Of a stretch of 64,000 nt of DNA, positions 16,853 to 24,175 are shown one piece after another. Numbering within the stretch: position 1 is the stretch's first letter; every line of letters begins with the position of its first letter. The notes beneath the pieces are model-generated. The model did no database searches and was not told the origin of the DNA. It worked only from the letters and a program-made list of their open reading frames with translations. The position numbers were made by a program, and so were the translations under genes. This stretch comes from Desulfitobacterium chlororespirans DSM 11544 (GTDB lineage Bacteria > Bacillota > Desulfitobacteriia > Desulfitobacteriales > Desulfitobacteriaceae), in NCBI RefSeq assembly GCF_900143285.1, contig NZ_FRDN01000005.1, positions 343,362 through 407,361 of the forward strand, written 5' to 3'.

Positions 16853-18187
16853 ATGGCAATCTTTATCGAAAGACCGCGAACATCCTGCGCACTGGGAGGG
16901 GCTCTGGCCACCATGAGCGCTCTGCCCAGAGTGGTGCCCATAATTCACAGCGCCCTCGGTTGCGGAGGCAATCTCAGCGGTGCCGCGGCTTTTGGAGCCG
17001 GATACTGCGGTTCCAGCTATGCCAGTGGTCAAAGTGCGCCTACCAGTGCCGTGACCGAGACGGAAATTGTCTTTGGCGGCAGTGACCGTCTGCATGAGGA
17101 AATTCAATCCACGCTGGACCTTATTGATGCCGACTTATTCGTCGTAGCTACCGGCTGCATAACCGAGATGATCGGGGATGACGTGCAGGGTGTTGTCAGT
17201 GAATTTGCCGGCGAGAGAAAGCCTGTCATCGCCATCAGCACTCCCAGTTTTAAGGGAGATGCCTATGCGGGCTATTCCATCACCCTGGAAGGTATTTTTA
17301 ATAAGTATTTGTCCAGGTCTAACCCTAAAAAACCTAAACTGGTCAATCTTTTTGGTTTGGTGCCCTCTTACGACCCGTTTTTTCGGGGAGATCTAAGTGA
17401 AATAAAACGGCTTTTGGAAAAGCTAGGACTGGAGGCTAATACCTTCTTTACTCCTGATCAGACCTTCGCCAACCTTACCAGTGCTCCGTCAGCCACTTTA
17501 AATATTCTGTTTTCCCATGTGTGGGGAGTGGAGTTTGTGAAGAACTTTGAGCAAACACATGGAACACCCTACTGGATTACTGATTTGCCCATCGGCCCTG
17601 AAGCCACTGACCATTTTCTGAGGGAGGTTGCTGAAAAGCTGGAGATAGAACCGCAAAGGGTTGAAGAGGTTATTGCCCAGGAAAACAAAGAGTATTATGG
17701 CTATTTCCAACGGGCTGTGGATATTTTTACCGATGCTGACTACAAATTTTATGCAGCCATAATCACCAACTCCAACTATGCCATCCCCTATGCAGAGTTT
17801 TTAGAAAGGGAATTGGGGTGGGTACCCAAAGATATTTTCATAACCGATCTTCTTCATGACGGACAAAAAGAAATACTCAGGGAGGCATTTCAGGCGAAGA
17901 ATTTACTGGGTGAGTTGATATTTGAAAGCGACACCAGCCGCATCGGTGTGACTCTCAGGCAAAGGCATCCTCAAGACCAGGGACAGCGTTACTTTGATGC
18001 CTATGCTCCTCTTTACCTATTAGGCAGTTCATTGGAGAAGGAGTTGGCAGTCGGCCGGGGTCTCAATTACTTAAGCGTCAGCTTCCCCGTATACAACCGC
18101 ATCATTGTGGACCGGGGGTATTCAGGATACCGGGGCGGGCTGCACTTATTTGAAGATCTGATCGATGTCCTTGTCGCCCCGAAGTAG
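16853..18187 (+). CDS. NifK-like beta subunit of a nitrogenase-like reductase
   Basis: The 444-residue protein has the oxidoreductase/nitrogenase component 1 fold. The P-cluster-type cysteines are Cys12 (SCALGGAL), Cys37 (SALGCGGN) and Cys102 (ATGCITEMIGDD), matching Cys70, 95 and 153 of NifK; a further Cys52 is present. The N-terminal extension of real NifK is missing, so it begins almost at the first cysteine. It lies 88 nt after the NifH-like gene and 10 nt before the NifD-like gene, an unusual H-K-D order. It should pair with the NifD-like protein as an alpha2beta2 complex with a P-cluster. Substrate unknown. Confidence 0.85.
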   Translation: MAIFIERPRTSCALGGALATMSALPRVVPIIHSALGCGGNLSGAAAFGAGYCGSSYASGQSAPTSAVTETEIVFGGSDRLHEEIQSTLDLIDADLFVVATGCITEMIGDDVQGVVSEFAGERKPVIAISTPSFKGDAYAGYSITLEGIFNKYLSRSNPKKPKLVNLFGLVPSYDPFFRGDLSEIKRLLEKLGLEANTFFTPDQTFANLTSAPSATLNILFSHVWGVEFVKNFEQTHGTPYWITDLPIGPEATDHFLREVAEKLEIEPQRVEEVIAQENKEYYGYFQRAVDIFTDADYKFYAAIITNSNYAIPYAEFLERELGWVPKDIFITDLLHDGQKEILREAFQAKNLLGELIFESDTSRIGVTLRQRHPQDQGQRYFDAYAPLYLLGSSLEKELAVGRGLNYLSVSFPVYNRIIVDRGYSGYRGGLHLFEDLIDVLVAPK

Positions 18188-18197
18188 GAGGTCAAAA

Positions 18198-19715
18198 ATG
18201 AGCTATTATGAACAAAATATCCCCCCCACCCGGGAACAGCGTCTGACCATAGGGGACAGCTTCAGCGGTTGCGGGAAAGAACTGTTGGACTGCGCCCAAT
18301 CGGGATGCATACTGCAAAAAAACAGGAAGTTTTGGCAAGCCGGTGCCTGCCAGATGCAGTTGTCCCTGATGATGGCTGCAACGGTGGAGAATTCAGTCAT
18401 CATTATGCATGGCCCGGTAGGGTGCGGGAGCACACTGCATAGTCTTGGGCCCGCAGCCAATAAAGGCAAAGCGAAGCGGGGAAAGAAGCCGCAGGCTCTG
18501 GTCTGGCTGACAACCAATTTGCAGGAGTCAGACGTCATCGGCGGCGGGGAAAAGAAGCTTAGAGAAACTGTCGAATATGCGGATAAAACTTTCCGTCCTG
18601 AGATCATTTTTGTAGTATCCACCTGCACCCCAAGCATCATCGGTGATGATGTGGAAGAAGTAGTTCGTCAAACCCAGAAAGGAGTTGCTGCTCATCTGGT
18701 CTCCATTCATTGCCCGGGCTTTCGAACCCGTGTGGTGGCAACGGCTTATGACTCCTTTTATCACGGACTGCTTAAGCATCTTCCTTTAGAACCACTTCCC
18801 GGGCAAGATTTTATTCCCCTTAAGGAAAATGAGCCCGGATATGAGTTGGCCATTCAACAATTTGCTTACCGGAAAAACCGCACGGTCAATTTGTTTAACG
18901 CCACCTCCATCGGCCCTGCCGATGAGGAAGAACTGGTGCGTTTGTTAAAGGCTTTGAACCTTAATGTACAGGTTTACACAGAATACAGTTCCTTGGCTGA
19001 GTACCGTAAAATGTCTCAGGCTGCGTTGAATATCAGCATGTGCAATGTTCATGACGATTATCTGCTTGCTTATTTGAAGGATAAATACGGTCTGCCCTAT
19101 GTAATCCAAGGAATGCCTATCGGTACGAAAGCGGTGCGAAAATGGCTCCTTGCGGTGGCAGAGCATTTCGGCTTGGCAGAGAAGGCTAATCGGCTGGCAG
19201 ACCAAGAGGAAAAGCAGGTGAACGAAGCCCTTCAGCCCTTCCTGCCGGTCCTAAAGGGCAAGCGTGTATTGATCAGCGGCGGGGTCGTCCGCGTAGCCGA
19301 AGAAGCAAAAGTTCTCAAGGACCTGGGCCTGGAAGTCATCGGTGTGAGAGCCTATCACTATGATAACGGTGCAGAGCCTGTTTATGGCTCCTTGGCTGAT
19401 GAGTTGCCCGAAGTTCACGTGTCGGTAAGCAACCAACTATTTGAACTGGCCAATCAAATCGCCCGGTATCAGCCGGATTTGGTGATTGCCCACAACGGCA
19501 CCCAGGGTTGGGTAGCGAAGATGGGGGTACCGGCCATTCAGTTATTCGATGTGGATCGGGCCTACTTTGGATACAGAGGGCTGTTTTCCCTGGTCAAACG
19601 GATCGCTTTTGCCTTTGAGAATACTTCCTTGCCCAGGCGTTTGGCCCAACATGTGAACCTTCCTTATAAAAAGGAATGGTATGAAAAGGATCCTTTCAGT
19701 TACATCAAAGGATGA
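18198..19715 (+). CDS. NifD-like alpha subunit of a nitrogenase-like reductase
   Basis: The 505-residue catalytic-type subunit has Cys51, Cys76 (HGPVGCGS) and Cys143 (STCTPSIIGDD) corresponding to the P-cluster ligands 62, 88 and 154 of NifD. Cys282 (ISMCNVHDDY, then KYGLPYV) corresponds to cofactor ligand Cys275. By eye the residues matching Gln191 and His195 are Val and Tyr/Asp (after CPGFR), and the position of His442 is Phe in QLFDVDR. A Cys25/Cys32/Cys37 group sits in the N-terminus. So it can hold a cofactor but not as molybdenum nitrogenase does. The start is ATG 18198 behind AGGAGG; a frame extension upstream overlaps the K gene. Confidence 0.87.
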   Translation: MSYYEQNIPPTREQRLTIGDSFSGCGKELLDCAQSGCILQKNRKFWQAGACQMQLSLMMAATVENSVIIMHGPVGCGSTLHSLGPAANKGKAKRGKKPQALVWLTTNLQESDVIGGGEKKLRETVEYADKTFRPEIIFVVSTCTPSIIGDDVEEVVRQTQKGVAAHLVSIHCPGFRTRVVATAYDSFYHGLLKHLPLEPLPGQDFIPLKENEPGYELAIQQFAYRKNRTVNLFNATSIGPADEEELVRLLKALNLNVQVYTEYSSLAEYRKMSQAALNISMCNVHDDYLLAYLKDKYGLPYVIQGMPIGTKAVRKWLLAVAEHFGLAEKANRLADQEEKQVNEALQPFLPVLKGKRVLISGGVVRVAEEAKVLKDLGLEVIGVRAYHYDNGAEPVYGSLADELPEVHVSVSNQLFELANQIARYQPDLVIAHNGTQGWVAKMGVPAIQLFDVDRAYFGYRGLFSLVKRIAFAFENTSLPRRLAQHVNLPYKKEWYEKDPFSYIKG

Positions 19716-19752
19716 GCCAGGAAAGATCGATGATGAGAAGGAGAAGATGAGT

Positions 19753-20856
19753 ATGAGAAAACCGCAAAGAGACTTGGTATTCCGATTAACCGCAGTGCTT
19801 CTTGCAGGAGCGTTGCTGGCAGGGAGCCTTACAGGCTGCGCTTCGAACCAAGGGGTTCCGGCCCAAAGCAGCCAAGTCGGAACAGAACAGCTGCAGCCTG
19901 GAGAATCCGCCAATCTGACTCCGGAGCAATATGAGGCAGCCTATCAAGCGGAGCCGGCTGCCAACCGGGTGATTCATATTGGGTACAATGGCGGGCTGTG
20001 CCAGGCGCCCATCGCCATTGCTCAAGAAAAAGGTTTTTTCAAGGCTGAAGGGCTTAATACGGAGCTGACCCGTGCCGAAGATACCCGTGACGCTATTGTG
20101 GGCAGGAAAATTGATACCTCGGCAGGCATGGTTGCCGGCTGGCTTAAACCCATCACCAGCGGAGTGGATCTGGTATTTACGGTAGGCCTGCACACCGGTT
20201 GCGCCTCGGCCATTGCCCTGGCTGATTCGCCCATCAATTCCTTCGCGGATGCCAAAGGAAAGGTTGTGGCCATTAATGGCGGTATCGGCGGTATCTATCA
20301 TAACATTGCCTATCGTTTGATTGCCCATGATGGGTACGTTCCAGGAGATTTTACTTGGAAGGACTTCCCTGCCGAACAGGCTCTTCAGGTATTGCAGAAA
20401 GGCGAAGCTTCTATAGCCGTTCTTGCGGATCAACTAGCTGAGAAATGGGTCCAGGAAGGACTGGTGAAAAGAATTCGTTCCACTACCCTGGATGAAGATT
20501 TTAAGAATGAAACCTGCTGCGTACTGGGTATCTCAGGAGATTTTATCCGTGAGAATCCTGTAACTGCCGAAAAAATTACCAGAGCAATTTACAAGGCCAG
20601 TCTGTGGGTAGAGGAAAATAAGGAAGAAACAGCTCAGATTCTCCTGGATAATAAGCATATCAGTGGCAGTGTTGATTATGCCGTGGATTTGCTCAAGCTC
20701 TATAATTATAACGTCACCAACGATGGCACGGAAAAATCAATCTATGATTCTATCGACGAATATAAGGCCCTGGGTGTCATCGATCAGAATCTTGATGCTG
20801 AAACCTTTAAGAAACAAGTCTGGCATCGGTTTGAGCTGGAAGATCTGAAGAATTAA
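19753..20856 (+). CDS. ABC importer substrate-binding lipoprotein (NMT1/SsuA-type)
   Basis: The 367-residue protein has a signal peptide with lipobox LTGC (Cys about residue 29). A periplasmic-binding fold of the NitT/TauT/SsuA family follows: IGYNGGLCQAPIAIAQEKG, then EKGFFKAEGL-type motif and a GKVVAINGG hinge segment. Members bind sulfonates, nitrate, thiamine precursors or other small anions. It lies 37 nt after the NifD-like gene, which ties import to the reductase. Cysteines in the mature part (GLCQAP, HTGCAS, NETCC) are more numerous than usual. ATG 19753 is nine bases after AAGGAG; ATG 19747 is too close to it. Substrate unknown. Confidence 0.85.
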   Translation: MRKPQRDLVFRLTAVLLAGALLAGSLTGCASNQGVPAQSSQVGTEQLQPGESANLTPEQYEAAYQAEPAANRVIHIGYNGGLCQAPIAIAQEKGFFKAEGLNTELTRAEDTRDAIVGRKIDTSAGMVAGWLKPITSGVDLVFTVGLHTGCASAIALADSPINSFADAKGKVVAINGGIGGIYHNIAYRLIAHDGYVPGDFTWKDFPAEQALQVLQKGEASIAVLADQLAEKWVQEGLVKRIRSTTLDEDFKNETCCVLGISGDFIRENPVTAEKITRAIYKASLWVEENKEETAQILLDNKHISGSVDYAVDLLKLYNYNVTNDGTEKSIYDSIDEYKALGVIDQNLDAETFKKQVWHRFELEDLKN

Positions 20857-20877
20857 TGGGCGAAAGGGGAAATTATC

Positions 20878-21894
20878 ATGAGCACCACACCGCCGTTGAC
20901 CAGCGACCAGCTGGCGGAATTGGAAAAACGCCCCAAGACTGAATGGCAGCGAACTTTAGATTATATTATCAGTGGTGCACCTGTAGCCGTGGCCGTAATT
21001 CTCTTTCTGCAATATTATTTCCTGCCCAACTATAAATTCAATACCACAACAGCGGTTTATCCGCTGTTTGTGGGATTCTTTGTGCTCCTGCTGCTGGGAC
21101 GGTTCATTGGGTCTTTCTTCTCCCAAAAAGTTCATGAAAGCTTAAGGGCTCAAGCTCCTTTTTATAGCGCGGTTTTTATTTTGCTGATTATATTTGATTA
21201 CCTGACCCTTAAAACCGGAAAATTGCCCCTTCCTTACTTTCCCTGGCCGGATAAGATTCTCAATGCCATCATTGAGGACCGGGTGCTGCTGTTGGATTGC
21301 ATCAGAAATTCGCTCATTCTGCTGTTTACGGGATACTTTTTTGGAGGCATTGTTGGCCTCATCACCGGCGTGACTGCCGGATGGTCGAAAAAAGTTCATT
21401 ATTGGGTTATGCCGATCATTAAGATTTTAGGCCCGATTCCTTCCACCACCTGGCTGCCTATTGTTCTAATCATAGCGTCTTCATTGTTTAAAGGAAGTGT
21501 GTTTCTCATTGCTTTAGGGGTCTGGTATCCGGTGACCATAGCCACTCTGACAGGAGTTGTGAATGTGCGCAAATCCTATTTTGAAGTCGCCAGAACCCTG
21601 GGTGCACGGCAGAGACGGCTTGTTTTTAAAGTTGCCCTTCCTGCCGCTATGCCGAATATCTTTCAAGGGTTAACCCAGGGCATGAGTGTAGCCTGCACTA
21701 CACTTATGGTTGCGGAGATGATGGGCGTGGAGTCAGGCTTGGGGTGGTATATCAACTGGCAAAAGGGCTGGGCAGAGTTTGGCAAGATGTATGCGGCGGT
21801 TATTGTTATTTGCCTGACCTTTACCGTAGTAAACATTGTGCTGACCCAAGTGAAAAAACGAGTATTGCGCTGGCAGGAAGGGACGATCCAATGA
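20878..21894 (+). CDS. ABC importer permease (SsuC/TauC-type) with extra N-terminal membrane helices
   Basis: The 338-residue protein has a BPD_transp_1 domain with the EAA loop (VARTLGARQRRLVFKVALPAAMP) in its C-terminal part. SsuC-type permeases are usually about 250-260 residues; the additional 80-90 residues here form about three more hydrophobic helices at the N-terminus (about 30-45, 60-85, 95-115). It pairs with the lipoprotein before it and the ATPase after it, whose start overlaps its stop as ATGA. Confidence 0.88.
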   Translation: MSTTPPLTSDQLAELEKRPKTEWQRTLDYIISGAPVAVAVILFLQYYFLPNYKFNTTTAVYPLFVGFFVLLLLGRFIGSFFSQKVHESLRAQAPFYSAVFILLIIFDYLTLKTGKLPLPYFPWPDKILNAIIEDRVLLLDCIRNSLILLFTGYFFGGIVGLITGVTAGWSKKVHYWVMPIIKILGPIPSTTWLPIVLIIASSLFKGSVFLIALGVWYPVTIATLTGVVNVRKSYFEVARTLGARQRRLVFKVALPAAMPNIFQGLTQGMSVACTTLMVAEMMGVESGLGWYINWQKGWAEFGKMYAAVIVICLTFTVVNIVLTQVKKRVLRWQEGTIQ

Positions 21895-22679
21895 GCGGAG
21901 GAAAAGGATATATCCAAATCAAAAATGTTACGAAAATCTTCGCCCGCAATGATCTGGCCACGACCCTGACTGCCTTAAATGATGTGAGTATAGATATTCA
22001 GCCGGGAGAATTTGTGTCCATCGTGGGGGCCAGCGGCTGCGGTAAATCCACCCTTTTGCGAATCATCGCCGGGTTGGAGACGCCCACTCATGGAGGAGCT
22101 TTTTGTGATGGCGAAAGGATAGAGGAACCCAGTGCCAGGCGAGGGTTGGTTTTTCAGGATCCAACGCTTTTCCCCTGGCTCAATGTCTGGGATAATGTTG
22201 CTTTTGGGCTGAAAGCAGAGGGGAAATATAAGGAGAAAAAAGAAAGCATTTCAAAATTGCTCCAACTCATTGGGCTGGAGGAGTTTCATAAATCTTACCC
22301 CCATCAGCTTTCCGGAGGCATGAGCCAGCGGGTTTCTCTGATTAGGGCACTGGCCAATCAACCGGATGTTCTGCTTCTGGATGAACCCTTGGGTGCCCTG
22401 GATGCTTTTACCCGCATGAATATCCAGGATGAGCTGATCAATCTTTGGAAGCAGCGTGGTACCACCATGATCCTCATTACCCACGATGTGGACGAAGCTA
22501 TCTATCTTTCCAATCGAATTATTGTGATGTCGCCCCGGCCGGGACGCATCATGAAAGAGTTAAAATTGGATATGTACCATCCCCGCAATCGGGGAGCCTC
22601 TGAATTTGTAGACTATCGCAATCAAATCCTCAAGCTCCTGCATTTTGCCGATGAAGAGGTAACGGAATATTATCTCTGA
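21891..22679 (+). CDS. ABC importer ATPase (SsuB/TauB-type)
   Basis: The 262-residue ATPase has Walker A GASGCGKSTLLR, signature SGGMSQRVSLIRAL, Walker B VLLLDEPLGALD and switch His in ITHDVDEAI. The start is ATG 21891, overlapping the permease stop. It energises uptake by the preceding binding protein and permease. As usual in this family, ligand specificity is set by the binding protein, not here. Confidence 0.93.
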   Translation: MSGGKGYIQIKNVTKIFARNDLATTLTALNDVSIDIQPGEFVSIVGASGCGKSTLLRIIAGLETPTHGGAFCDGERIEEPSARRGLVFQDPTLFPWLNVWDNVAFGLKAEGKYKEKKESISKLLQLIGLEEFHKSYPHQLSGGMSQRVSLIRALANQPDVLLLDEPLGALDAFTRMNIQDELINLWKQRGTTMILITHDVDEAIYLSNRIIVMSPRPGRIMKELKLDMYHPRNRGASEFVDYRNQILKLLHFADEEVTEYYL

Positions 22680-22697
22680 ACGAAAGGGGAGGTGCTT

Positions 22698-23060
22698 ATG
22701 TTGGCAGCCTTTGCCTCTAAGGATGGGAAATTCGTAAGTCAGCATTTTGGGCATAGTCCCTGCTTTTATATCGTGGAAATTAATGAGGAGTCCTGTGCCT
22801 GGAACTTCGCAGAACGTCGTGAAAACAGTCCTCCCTGCCGTTTCGGTGAGCATGATGACAAGACTTTTGCAAATAGTATCTCCTTGCTTTCTGACTGCCA
22901 GGTTCTCTTTGCGGTCAAAGTAGGTTCTTACGCTAAGACAGCGCTGCAAAGGCACAATGTCCAGGTCTTGGAGATGACCGGTTTTATTGAAGATATCTTG
23001 GCAGGGTATATCTCCTATCTGAAAAAGCAAAAGGAGAGGAGGGCTCATCATAAGCATTAA
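22698..23060 (+). CDS. NifX/NafY-like cofactor carrier (dinitrogenase iron-molybdenum cofactor domain)
   Basis: The 120-residue protein has the Nitro_FeMo-Co fold: FVSQHFGHSPCFYIVEI near the N-terminus, a central DCQVLFAVKVGSYAKTAL segment and a His-rich tail (AHHKH). In nitrogen fixation such proteins hold NifB-co or cofactor precursors. Here it sits between the importer and the NifB-like gene, suggesting that it hands a NifB-co-type cluster to the NifD-like subunit. ATG 22698 lies five bases after AGGGGAGG. Confidence 0.85.
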   Translation: MLAAFASKDGKFVSQHFGHSPCFYIVEINEESCAWNFAERRENSPPCRFGEHDDKTFANSISLLSDCQVLFAVKVGSYAKTALQRHNVQVLEMTGFIEDILAGYISYLKKQKERRAHHKH

Positions 23061-23097
23061 TTATAAAAATGGTATTCGACCCCAGAAGAGGGGTGCC

Positions 23098-24063
23098 ATG
23101 GCTGAAATGGCTATGGAAGTTGAGGCTCAAGGTGTAAGACCTTTGCGAAGGCAGATTATCAATCAAATAGAGCAGCTGATAGAAACTCAGATGGAGAATC
23201 ATTTGCGAACTCCTAACATCTCTGATCATCCCTGCTTCAACGGAGCGGTCCATGGAAAAAAGGGCAGACTTCATCTGCCGATCAGTCCCGCCTGCAATAT
23301 CCAGTGCCGGTTTTGCCGGCGGGACTGCAATAGTAAGGAATTGCGCCCCGGAGTTGCCAAAGGCATTCTTCCTATAGAAGAAGCGGTGGATATAGTGGGC
23401 AAAGCCTTGGAACTGTGTCCGGAAATTACGGTAGTGGGGATTGCCGGACCTGGGGACGCCCTGGCCTCTTTTCATGCAGTCGAAGCTTTTCAGCAGGTTC
23501 ACAAGGCGTACCCCCACTTAATTAAATGCTTAAGCACCAATGGATTAGCTCTCCCCGGCAAAGCGGATCTTCTGTATGATTTGGGAGTCCGCACTGTAAC
23601 GGTAACAGTCAATGCAGTAGACCCTTGGAGCGCATCCAAGGTGGTCTCTCATATCCTTTGGGAAGGGAAAGTTTACAGAGGTGAAGAAGCAGGGCGGATA
23701 TTGCTTGCTCACCAGTTGCGCGGGATTCAGCAAGCAAGTCAAAGAGGGATTGTAGTTAAGGTCAATACAGTACTCATTCCCACAATCAATGATCACTGCA
23801 TTGGAGATATTGCCCGTACGGTAAAGAAGGCAGGGGCAACAGTGCATAATATCATCCCTCTTATACCTCAGCATGAGCTGAAGGATATTCCGGCCCCCAC
23901 CTGTGAACAAATCAATAAAGCCCGTAGTGACGGAGAAGTTTATCTAAAGCAATTTCGTCACTGCCAACATTGCCGGGCTGATGCCTGCGGCATTATTGGC
24001 AAAGAAGATTTGTCCGCTAAGCTTTATGGCGGACGGAGAATGGAGACTTTTTCCCACGGGTGA
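23098..24063 (+). CDS. NifB-like radical SAM protein
   Basis: The 321-residue protein has the NifB core: HPCFN (about 44-48), the radical SAM motif C66-x3-C70-x2-C73 (PACNIQCRFC), GPGDAL and the C-terminal C-x2-C-RADA motif (CQHCRADACG) that holds one of the cluster precursors. It lacks the NifX domain fused to many NifBs; that domain is encoded separately just upstream. NifB builds the carbide-containing 8Fe-9S NifB-co from two 4Fe-4S units and SAM. As no NifE, NifN or homocitrate synthase gene is nearby, the product may be the final cofactor. ATG 23098 has an AGAGGGG site. Confidence 0.9.
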   Translation: MAEMAMEVEAQGVRPLRRQIINQIEQLIETQMENHLRTPNISDHPCFNGAVHGKKGRLHLPISPACNIQCRFCRRDCNSKELRPGVAKGILPIEEAVDIVGKALELCPEITVVGIAGPGDALASFHAVEAFQQVHKAYPHLIKCLSTNGLALPGKADLLYDLGVRTVTVTVNAVDPWSASKVVSHILWEGKVYRGEEAGRILLAHQLRGIQQASQRGIVVKVNTVLIPTINDHCIGDIARTVKKAGATVHNIIPLIPQHELKDIPAPTCEQINKARSDGEVYLKQFRHCQHCRADACGIIGKEDLSAKLYGGRRMETFSHG

Positions 24064-24114
24064 GATGATTTCTTGAGTATAAGCTTCCTGGCGCGGGAAT
24101 ATGACAGACAGAGA

Positions 24115-24175
24115 AGGGCTTCAATAATATGAAGGGTGGAATTTAAAATTCCACCCTTCATATTATTGAAGCCCT
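24115..24175. repeat. 61-bp perfect palindrome between convergent genes
   Basis: 30-bp arms (24115-24144 and 24146-24175) pair without a mismatch around one central base. The right arm contains the last four codons and the stop of the sigma-54 activator gene. Neither side ends in a T run, so it is not a standard intrinsic terminator, though transcripts from either side would fold into a long duplex. Confidence 0.9.

Noticed and set aside
15886-19715. True nitrogen-fixing nifHDK
   Set aside because: Order, missing substrate-channel and cofactor-His residues, short NifK-like protein and lack of nifEN/nifV argue against it.
23047-23097. ATC/ATA start extending the NifB-like protein upstream
   Set aside because: ATG 23098 has an acceptable AGAGGGG site and the extra 16 residues show no family similarity.
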